From the NCBI GenBank assembly GCA_038233815.1, contig JBBSVE010000018.1, positions 1 through 30,676 of the forward strand: a DNA stretch of 30,676 bases, in the 5' to 3' direction. Made by a program: the position numbers and the translations under genes. Of the stretch, positions 24,888-30,676 are shown in pieces. Every line of letters starts with the position of its first letter. Position 1 is the first letter of the stretch. This DNA is from JBBSVE01 sp038233815. GTDB lineage: Bacteria > Pseudomonadota > Alphaproteobacteria > Rhodobacterales > Rhodobacteraceae. Under the pieces are notes generated by a model, which did no database searches, was not told where the DNA came from, and was given only the letters and a program-made list of their open reading frames with translations.

Positions 24888-25163
24888 TCAGACGTCGGCG
24901 GCCTGAAGCCCGTTCACCCGGTGCGAGAGGCGCGACATCTTGCGCGCCACGGTGTTCTTGTGGAGCACGCCCTTGGTCACGCCGCGGGCCAGTTCCGGCT
25001 CCGCCGCGCGCAGGGCGAGGGTCGCCGCATCGCGGTTGCCGGAGGCGATCGCCTCCTCGACCTTGCGCAGGAAGGTGCGGATGCGCGAGCGACGCGCCTT
25101 GTTGATGTCGGTGCGAGCCTCGGCCTGACGGGCGCGCTTCTTGGATTGGGAGGTGTTGGCCAT
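24888..25163 (-). CDS. rpsT: 30S ribosomal protein S20
   Basis: 91 residues, lysine/arginine-rich and helical. It has the family start MANTSQSKKRARQAEART, then SRIRTFLRKVEEAI and the C-terminal GVLHKNTVARKMSRLSHRVNGL. S20 binds 16S rRNA early in small-subunit assembly. The start is fixed by the conserved MANT; AGGACAG lies upstream. rpsT directly upstream of dnaA is common in alphaproteobacteria. A clear terminator follows. Confidence 0.97.
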   Translation of the reverse strand: MANTSQSKKRARQAEARTDINKARRSRIRTFLRKVEEAIASGNRDAATLALRAAEPELARGVTKGVLHKNTVARKMSRLSHRVNGLQAADV

Positions 25164-25308
25164 CTGGGAACTGTCCTGTCTTTCGTTGCGAGTTGCACGA
25201 AAGCACCGGACTGTCCGCGCAACCTGGCGGACTCGATACTTGCCTAAGCGGGCCCACGCGCATGTCGGCCTTCCCTATAGGCGGTTCGCGCAGGGAAGAA
25301 AAGGGGCC

Positions 25309-26085
25309 TCAGCGGTCGCGGAACTGGGGCGTGCGCTTCTCGAGGAAGGCCTGCATCCCCTCGGTCTGGTCCTCGGTCGCGAACAGCGCATGGAACAGCC
25401 GCCGCTCGAACAGCAGACCCTCGCGCAGCGTCGTCTCATAGCTGCGGTTGACCGCCTCCTTTACCGCCATCGCGGTCAGCAGCGACTTCTCGGAGATCTT
25501 GGCCGCGGCCTTGCGGGCCTCCTCGATCAGCGCCTTGGCGGGCACCACGCGGCTCACGAGACCGCAGCGCTCCGCCTCGGCGGCATCCATGTTGCGCCCG
25601 GTCAGATGCATGTCCATCGACTTCGACTTTCCCACGAAGCGGGTCAGCCGCTGCGTCCCGCCAAGCCCCGCCACGACGCCTAGGTTGATCTCCGGCTGCC
25701 CGAACTTTGCGGTATCGGCGGCGATGATGAAATCGCAGATCATCGCCAGTTCGCAGCCGCCGCCAAGCGCATAGCCCGCCACCGCCGCGATCATCGGCTT
25801 GCGGACCCGCATCAGCGCCTCCGCCTCCGGCCCGAAAAGATCGCCGCCGAAGACGTCGATGAAGCTCTGGTCGGCCATCTCCTTCACGTCGGCCCCGGCG
25901 GCGAAGGCCTTTTCCGACCCTGTGAGGATGATGCAGCGCACCTTGTCGTTGGCGTCCGCAGCCCCCACCGCCTGTGCCAACTCCGCCATCAGCTTCGCGT
26001 TCAGCGCATTCAGGGCGTCGGGACGGTTGAGCCGGATGAGGGCCACATAGTCCTCGATCTCGACGATGAGCGTCTCGTAGGCCAT
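25309..26085 (-). CDS. Enoyl-CoA hydratase
   Basis: 258 residues, the size of the mitochondrial-type crotonase. AFAAGADVKEM forms the first oxyanion hole. The two catalytic glutamates are seen in GYALGGGCELAMICD and GQPEINLGVVAGLGGTQRL, both present as in true hydratases rather than isomerases. It adds water to trans-2-enoyl-CoA in beta-oxidation or related acyl-CoA breakdown. The start MAYETLIVEIEDYVALI is the typical N-terminus. Its placement between mutM and rpsT is typical of several alphaproteobacterial genomes and implies no shared pathway. Confidence 0.94.
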   Translation of the reverse strand: MAYETLIVEIEDYVALIRLNRPDALNALNAKLMAELAQAVGAADANDKVRCIILTGSEKAFAAGADVKEMADQSFIDVFGGDLFGPEAEALMRVRKPMIAAVAGYALGGGCELAMICDFIIAADTAKFGQPEINLGVVAGLGGTQRLTRFVGKSKSMDMHLTGRNMDAAEAERCGLVSRVVPAKALIEEARKAAAKISEKSLLTAMAVKEAVNRSYETTLREGLLFERRLFHALFATEDQTEGMQAFLEKRTPQFRDR

Positions 26086-26145
26086 CCGGTATCCCCCTTG
26101 GACGTCTGGGACGGAGTCTGTAGCACCGCGCGCCGGGGGTTCAAG

Positions 26146-26997
26146 TCATCTTTGGCAGCGCGGGCAGTAGAAGGACGACCGCCCGGACTGGACGATCCGC
26201 CGCACCATGCCCGTGCATCCCGGGGTGGGGCAGGGAGCGGCCTCGCGCCCATACACGCGGAACGTGTGCTGGAAATAACCAAGCTCGCCGTCCGCTTGCC
26301 GATAGTCGCGTAAAGACGACCCACCAGCCTCGATTGCCTCCGACAGCACGGTCCGAACCAGCGGCACCAGCCCCGCCACACGCCCGGCGGAGATCCGCCC
26401 CGCGATCCGCGCCGGATGGATGCCCGCGCGGTGCAGCACCTCCGCCACATAGATGTTGCCCAGCCCCGCGACGATGCGCTGATCGAGCAGCGCGGCCTTG
26501 ATCGGTGTGCGGCGGCCCTTCAGACGCTCCACCAGATAGGGCTCGCTGAAGTGATTGCCGAACGGCTCCGGCCCCAGCCCCGCCAGCAGCGGATGCGCCT
26601 GCGCCGCGTCGGTCGCCACGAGGTCCATTGCGCCGAACCGCCGCGCATCGTTGAAGGTGACGCGGGCGCCTCCCTCCATGTCGAGCACGACATGGTCGTG
26701 TTTCGCAGGCACGGGATGGTCGTGATGGAACGCGCCGACCTGCATGCCCGACACCAGCATCCGCCCCGACATGCCGAGGTGGACCAGCAGCGACTCACCT
26801 GTTGAAAGGTCTGCGAGGATGTATTTCGACCGCCGCCGCAGGCCGGTCACCCGCGCGCCCGTCAGCCGGTCCGCCATGCCGATGGGCAACGGCCAGCGCA
26901 GGTCCGGGCGGTTCACCGCCGCGGCCAGGATCACGCGGCCGGTCATCGCAGGCTCCAGCCCGCGCCGGACGGTTTCCACTTCGGGAAGTTCGGGCAT
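26146..26997 (-). CDS. mutM: Formamidopyrimidine-DNA glycosylase
   Basis: 283 residues. Mature Pro2 (nucleophile) and Glu3 come from MPELPEVETVRRGL, Lys58 lies in RRRSKYIL, and the C-terminal zinc finger is C-x4-C-x16-C-x2-C ending CPRCQR. It excises 8-oxoguanine and formamidopyrimidines with AP-lyase activity. Two ATGs are adjacent (27000 and 26997). The second must be used, because catalysis requires proline to become the N-terminal residue after methionine removal. Divergent from ubiE with an 81-base gap; divergent mutM and ubiE is a common alphaproteobacterial arrangement. Confidence 0.97.
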   Translation of the reverse strand: MPELPEVETVRRGLEPAMTGRVILAAAVNRPDLRWPLPIGMADRLTGARVTGLRRRSKYILADLSTGESLLVHLGMSGRMLVSGMQVGAFHHDHPVPAKHDHVVLDMEGGARVTFNDARRFGAMDLVATDAAQAHPLLAGLGPEPFGNHFSEPYLVERLKGRRTPIKAALLDQRIVAGLGNIYVAEVLHRAGIHPARIAGRISAGRVAGLVPLVRTVLSEAIEAGGSSLRDYRQADGELGYFQHTFRVYGREAAPCPTPGCTGMVRRIVQSGRSSFYCPRCQR

Positions 26998-27021
26998 CAT
27001 GCTCCGGTCGGGTTGGCCGCA

Positions 27022-27049
27022 TTGCAGCGCGGGCTCGGCACCCTATAAA
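27022..27049 (+). promoter_or_regulatory. ubiE: Candidate ubiE promoter
   Basis: TATAAA at 27044-27049 is five of six to the -10 consensus, with a weak TTGCAG at 27022-27027 at a 16-base spacing. It lies 29 bases before the ubiE start, the only AT-rich spot in the mutM-ubiE gap. Confidence 0.45.
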
Positions 27050-27078
27050 GAGACGAGATCAGGGGGCCGCAAGTCGAG

Positions 27079-27831
27079 ATGACCGACGAATCTGAAAAGA
27101 CCACGCATTTCGGCTTCCAGACGGTGGAGGAAGACGCCAAGGCGGGTCTCGTCCACGGCGTCTTCAGCCGTGTGGCGAGCCGCTACGACGTGATGAACGA
27201 CGTGATGTCGGGGGGTGTGCACCGGCTCTGGAAGGACGCGATGATGGACTGGCTGGCGCCGCGTCCGGGCCAGCGCCTGCTCGACGTGGCGGGGGGGACC
27301 GGCGACGTGGCGTTCCGGTTCCTCAAACGCGCGCCGGGGGCGGAGGCGGTCGTGCTCGACATGACCGAGGGGATGCTGGTCGAGGGCAGAAAGCGCGCGG
27401 AGGCGGCGCGGCTGGAGGACCGGCTCTCGTGGGTCGCGGGCGATGCGATGGCGCTGCCGTTCGCGGCGGGCTCGTTCGACGCCTACACCATTTCCTTCGG
27501 GATCCGGAACGTGACCCGCATCGCCGACGCGCTGGCGGAGGCCTACCGCGTGCTGCGCCCCGGCGGACGGCTTCTGGTGCTGGAGTTCAGCCAGTTGCCC
27601 AACCCGCTGATGCAAAAGGCCTACGATGCCTATTCCTTCACCGTGATCCCGGTCATGGGGCAGATGATCGCGGGCGACCGCGCGAGCTATCAGTATCTCG
27701 TGGAGAGCATCCGCAAGTTTCCCGATCAGGAGACGTTCGCCGCCATGATCCGGGACGCGGGCTTCGGTCAGGTCGCCTACCGCAACCTCACGATGGGCGT
27801 GGCCGCACTTCATTCCGGCTGGAAGCTCTAG
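27079..27831 (+). CDS. ubiE: Ubiquinone/menaquinone C-methyltransferase UbiE
   Basis: 250 residues. FGFQTVEEDAK and VFSRVASRYDVMNDVMSGGVHRLWK are the UbiE family N-terminal signature. The SAM-binding loop is LLDVAGGTGD (67-76), then RNVTRIADALAEAYRVLRPGG and LEFSQLPN. It C-methylates the benzoquinol ring in ubiquinone synthesis. ATG 27079 gives the usual N-terminus. ubiB follows with zero intervening bases, and the pair heads a plus-strand unit divergent from mutM. Confidence 0.97.
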   Translation: MTDESEKTTHFGFQTVEEDAKAGLVHGVFSRVASRYDVMNDVMSGGVHRLWKDAMMDWLAPRPGQRLLDVAGGTGDVAFRFLKRAPGAEAVVLDMTEGMLVEGRKRAEAARLEDRLSWVAGDAMALPFAAGSFDAYTISFGIRNVTRIADALAEAYRVLRPGGRLLVLEFSQLPNPLMQKAYDAYSFTVIPVMGQMIAGDRASYQYLVESIRKFPDQETFAAMIRDAGFGQVAYRNLTMGVAALHSGWKL

Positions 27832-29361
27832 GTGCGCGGACCCCACAACATCGTCCGCCTTGTGCGGACTCTGGCGACGCTGGAGCGGACCGGGGCGATC
27901 CTCGTGGTGCTGGAGGCGTTCAAGGCGCCGCCGCGCCTGCGATTCGTGGCGCGCGTTCTGGGCTGGCCGTTCAAGTGGCTGGGCCACCCAGGCGATCCGG
28001 CGCTGCCCCCCGCCACACGCGCGCTGACGGCGCTCGGGCCCGCCTACATCAAATTCGGGCAGATCCTGTCCACCCGCCCCGACGTGGTGGGGGACGAGCT
28101 GGCGCAGCAACTGAAATATCTACAGGACAAGCTGCCGCCGTTTTCGACCGACCTCGCCCGCGCGATGATCGAGGCGGAGTTCGAGCAGCCGATGGAGACG
28201 CTGTTCTCCGAGTTTTCCCCGCCCGTCGCGGCCGCCTCCATCGCGCAGGTCCACCGCGCGCGGCTGGCCGAGGATGGGCGCGAGGTCGCCGTCAAGGTGC
28301 TGCGCCCCGGTATCGGACGCGCGTTCCGCAAGGATGTCGACGCCTTCTACCTCGCCGCCCGCGTGATCGAGGCGCTGGCCCCGGCGGCGCGTCGCCTGCG
28401 CCCCATGGACGTGGTCACGCATTTCGACGGCGTGGTGCACGGTGAGCTGGACCTGCGGCTCGAGGCGGCAGCGGCGGGGGAGTTCGCGGCCAACATCGAA
28501 AAGGATGCGGGCCTCAAGATCCCAGAGCCGGTCTGGTTCCTCTCCGCCCGTCAGGTGATGGTCATGGACTGGGCGGAGGGAGTCAACATGGCCGACAACG
28601 CAGCCATCGACGCCGCCGGGCACGACCGGCGCGTGCTGGGCGCACGGGTGCTGCAGCTCTTTTTGCAGCACGCGCTCCGCGACGGATATTTTCACGCCGA
28701 CATGCATCAGGGGAACCTCAAGGTCTCCCCCGACGGCGACATCATCGCGTTCGACTTCGGCATCATGGGACGCCTCGACGAATACACCCGGCGGGTCTAT
28801 GCGGAGATCCTCTTCGGCTTCATCCGGCGCGATTACCGCCGCGTGGCGGAGGTGCATTTCGAGGCAGGCTACGTCCCCCGCGACCGCGACATCGACGATT
28901 TCGCCCGCGCGCTGCGGGTGGTGGGGGAGCCGATCTTCGGCATGGATGCCTCGCGCATTTCCATGGCGCGGCTGCTGTCCTATCTCTTCGAGGTGACGGA
29001 GCGGTTCGGGATGGAGACGCGGACCGAGCTTATCCTCTTGCAGCGCACGATGGTGGTGGTGGAGGGGGTGGCCCGCGGGCTCGATCCCCAGATCAACATC
29101 TGGGAAGTCGCGCAGCCGGTCGTGGAAGGCTACATCAAGGACAACGTCGGCCCGAAAGCCCTGCTGCGCGACCTTGGCCGCACGGCGCTGGTGCTCGCCC
29201 GGTTCGGCCCGAAACTGCCGCGACTGGTGGAGGCGCAACTGTTGCGGCAGGCGGACCCCGTGGTGGTGGTGGCGGAGCGCGACCGCGTTCATCCCGTGCT
29301 CTGGGTGATTCTGGGTGCGGCGCTGACGATCGCCGGCGTGGCTTTGGGCCGCGTGGTCTGA
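27832..29361 (+). CDS. ubiB: Ubiquinone biosynthesis regulatory protein UbiB (ABC1/ADCK-like atypical kinase)
   Basis: 509 residues. The UbiB-family KxGQ motif is Lys74-Phe-Gly-Gln77 in YIKFGQILSTRPD. The alanine-rich nucleotide loop AAAS is at 133-136, with Lys155 in VAVKVLRPG. The catalytic region reads GYFHADMHQGNL and then IIAFDFG. A hydrophobic C-terminal helix (WVILGAALTIAGVALG) suggests membrane anchoring. These proteins are ATPases needed for coenzyme Q synthesis, probably helping extract or handle the lipid precursors, not classical protein kinases. It starts with GTG immediately after the ubiE stop, so translation is likely coupled. Its end is five bases from the convergent phosphotransferase. 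Confidence 0.96.
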   Translation: MRGPHNIVRLVRTLATLERTGAILVVLEAFKAPPRLRFVARVLGWPFKWLGHPGDPALPPATRALTALGPAYIKFGQILSTRPDVVGDELAQQLKYLQDKLPPFSTDLARAMIEAEFEQPMETLFSEFSPPVAAASIAQVHRARLAEDGREVAVKVLRPGIGRAFRKDVDAFYLAARVIEALAPAARRLRPMDVVTHFDGVVHGELDLRLEAAAAGEFAANIEKDAGLKIPEPVWFLSARQVMVMDWAEGVNMADNAAIDAAGHDRRVLGARVLQLFLQHALRDGYFHADMHQGNLKVSPDGDIIAFDFGIMGRLDEYTRRVYAEILFGFIRRDYRRVAEVHFEAGYVPRDRDIDDFARALRVVGEPIFGMDASRISMARLLSYLFEVTERFGMETRTELILLQRTMVVVEGVARGLDPQINIWEVAQPVVEGYIKDNVGPKALLRDLGRTALVLARFGPKLPRLVEAQLLRQADPVVVVAERDRVHPVLWVILGAALTIAGVALGRVV

Positions 29362-29366
29362 CGGCT

Positions 29367-30176
29367 TCAGGCACAGACGGCAGCCCGCAGCGCATCGGCC
29401 TCAAGGAGCGCCGCCCGCGCATAGTCGGCATCGCCCCGGTCCGCCTTCCAGCAGCAATGCGCGATCATCCGCCAGTGAAACAGCGTTGCCAGGGCGCGAT
29501 ACCGAGCGGCGCGGTCGGGTGGTGAGGCGTCCAGAAACGCCGCTTCATCCTCTGGCGACAGAACCGCGCCGCGATAGAGCCATTGCATCGCGGGAGAGAG
29601 GAACATCGCCATATCCTCCACCGGATCGCCCAACGCCGGGCATTGCCAGTCGATCAGCGTGAGCCGGGCGCCATCCATGATGATATTGCCCGGAACCGCA
29701 TCGCCGTGGAGAAGATTGCCCGACACCGGATCCACGGTGCCGCCGACGGGCGGCGGACCGGCCCCCATCGCCGCCCCCTGCGTCCGCAACGCATCACTCC
29801 CAGAAGCCAGCGTCCGCACGCCCTCCGGCGGAATTCCGATGGCATGGAGACGCGTCAGAAGGCGCGCCACCGGACGCGGATCGCCGGACCAGCAACGCCC
29901 CCGAACGTGGCGGTAGACGATCCAGCCCGGGCCTTCCGCCGCGAGGACGGGTGCCAGGTTGTCCGGGCCGAGCCGTGCCAGCATCCGAGCCTCCATCGGC
30001 CCGTCGTTGGGAAACAGCGGGCTGGCACCGCCCGGATCGTAGAGTTTCACGACATGGCCGCCCACGCGCCAGACGCGGTTGACCCGCCCGCCCCGCAACC
30101 GGGTCCAGTGCTGCCCTATCAACGACGGCACCGCCGCGCAGCACGCGTCGCGCAGATATGGTTCGACCGGATCCAT
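29367..30176 (-). CDS. Phosphotransferase family protein (APH/choline kinase-like)
   Basis: 269 residues with the aminoglycoside-phosphotransferase/choline-kinase core. It has an N-lobe with VWRVGGHVVKLYDPG (ATP-binding Lys), a WIVYRHVRG hinge, the catalytic loop LLHGDAVPGNIIMD (HGD-x4-N) and the metal-binding LTLIDWQCPALGDPVEDMA. The substrate could be a small alcohol such as thiamine, choline or a sugar; nothing nearby says which, and resistance function is not implied. The start at 30176 gives a compact N-terminus. A 113-base gap separates it from the probable flgD upstream on the same strand. Confidence 0.85.
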   Translation of the reverse strand: MDPVEPYLRDACCAAVPSLIGQHWTRLRGGRVNRVWRVGGHVVKLYDPGGASPLFPNDGPMEARMLARLGPDNLAPVLAAEGPGWIVYRHVRGRCWSGDPRPVARLLTRLHAIGIPPEGVRTLASGSDALRTQGAAMGAGPPPVGGTVDPVSGNLLHGDAVPGNIIMDGARLTLIDWQCPALGDPVEDMAMFLSPAMQWLYRGAVLSPEDEAAFLDASPPDRAARYRALATLFHWRMIAHCCWKADRGDADYARAALLEADALRAAVCA

Positions 30177-30289
30177 GCGCCGCGACGCTAGCCTCCGAAC
30201 GACCCCGCCCGCAACATAGTGGTAAGCGAGGATGCAACCTGACGTGAAGCGAAGGGAACGGCCCCCCCACGGCAGACCATCCTCGGGGT

Positions 30290-30676
30290 TTACCGTTCTC
30301 CCCCCGCCAGCCGCAGCGCGGTCACGGTGCCTGCATCCGCCGAGGTGCCGTCCGACAGGATCACGCGGTTGCCATCGACGCCGCCCTGGACCTCGGTGAT
30401 GCGGGCGTAATGCGTCGCCGGAACCGTCTCCGGCACCGCGCCCTGACTCCCGGTCTCCACGCTCAGCGTATACTGGCCCGGCGGTAACGGCGCCCCGGTG
30501 ATCCCGGCGCCCTGCCAGAGGATCGCCGTCACGTCCGGCGCGATATCCTCGCGACCCACGACCTGACCTAACGCGTCAGTGGCCACGAGGACGGCCCGGT
30601 CGGTCCCCGTGCGCGGTGTCAGGGACAGCTCCACGGGCGTTGCGCCGTCGAAGCCCACTGGCCCCTCGATGCGCGC
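30290..30676 (-). CDS. flgD: Probable flagellar hook assembly protein FlgD, C-terminal part (5' end beyond window)
   Basis: The frame is open to the window edge, giving 128 residues. The segment ARIEGPVGFDGATPVELSL, then ILWQGAG followed by APLPPGQYTLSVE, is the fibronectin-like hook-cap domain pattern. The tail YARITEVQGG then NRVILSDGTSADAGTVTALR resembles the Tudor-like segment of FlgD. FlgD caps the growing hook outside the cell and is lost from the mature flagellum. The N-terminal export and targeting region is not in the window, and no other flagellar gene is visible, so the name is likely but not certain. Confidence 0.65.
   Translation of the reverse strand, partial: ARIEGPVGFDGATPVELSLTPRTGTDRAVLVATDALGQVVGREDIAPDVTAILWQGAGITGAPLPPGQYTLSVETGSQGAVPETVPATHYARITEVQGGVDGNRVILSDGTSADAGTVTALRLAGGER

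Noticed and set aside
26120..26160. GGGGGTTCAAGTC resembling a tRNA T-arm
   Set aside because: No matching acceptor, D-arm or anticodon arm around it; it runs into the end of mutM.

Overview
The window is high-GC chromosomal DNA from an alphaproteobacterium, most likely a Rhodobacteraceae (Roseobacter/Rhodobacter group) member. Pointers are the Rhodobacterales-like PNPase, GyrB, RlmN and IalB-family sequences, a DUF2794 gene, a VPLPA-type C-terminal sorting signal, a pgsA-moaD-moaE run and a dnaA-dnaN-recF-gyrB block. I see no phage, transposon, CRISPR array, rRNA or tRNA. Most of the window is ordinary core genome on both strands, and no gene looks frameshifted.

Layout. (1) 1-6,708: the translation/RNA-decay neighbourhood, with the 3' end of truB, a DUF1643 gene, rpsO and pnp. 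Between rpsO and pnp sits an accessory patch (csbD-like stress gene, a tiny ORF, a six-helix membrane protein, a dienelactone hydrolase-like protein), and an RTX calcium-binding protein lies head-to-head with rpsO. (2) 6,717-11,344: metabolic and accessory genes (dadA, a VPLPA-anchored exported protein, a 1-Cys peroxiredoxin and a divergent aldehyde dehydrogenase). (3) 11,423-12,771: pgsA-moaD-moaE. (4) 12,778-17,310: P1-family peptidase, DUF2794, a Rhizobium etli AsnII-type asparaginase, an IalB-family exported protein and rlmN. (5) 17,664-25,163, all on the minus strand: rpsT, dnaA, dnaN, recF, a VOC/glyoxalase-fold gene and gyrB, i.e. replication initiation, sliding clamp, gap repair and supercoiling control, with two sizeable non-coding stretches (17,311-17,663 and 24,413-24,835). 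(6) 25,309-30,676: enoyl-CoA hydratase, mutM, divergent ubiE-ubiB (ubiquinone synthesis), a phosphotransferase, and the C-terminal part of a probable flgD at the window edge.

Regulatory signals read by eye include a bidirectional terminator shared by rpsO and csbD, a strong terminator after pnp, a terminator after rpsT, a good sigma-70-type promoter for gyrB, a hairpin at the dnaN-recF junction, an exact match to the alphaproteobacterial general-stress (EcfG) promoter pattern at 2,835-2,859, and a near-match to a CtrA box at 8,925-8,939.

I do not see a clear, previously undescribed system. The best lead is the 2.5-3.6 kb patch. There an EcfG-type promoter faces a 24-codon ORF with a strong ribosome binding site. 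That ORF overlaps, as ATGA, the start of an unrecognised multi-pass membrane protein, and a csbD-like stress gene is divergent to it.
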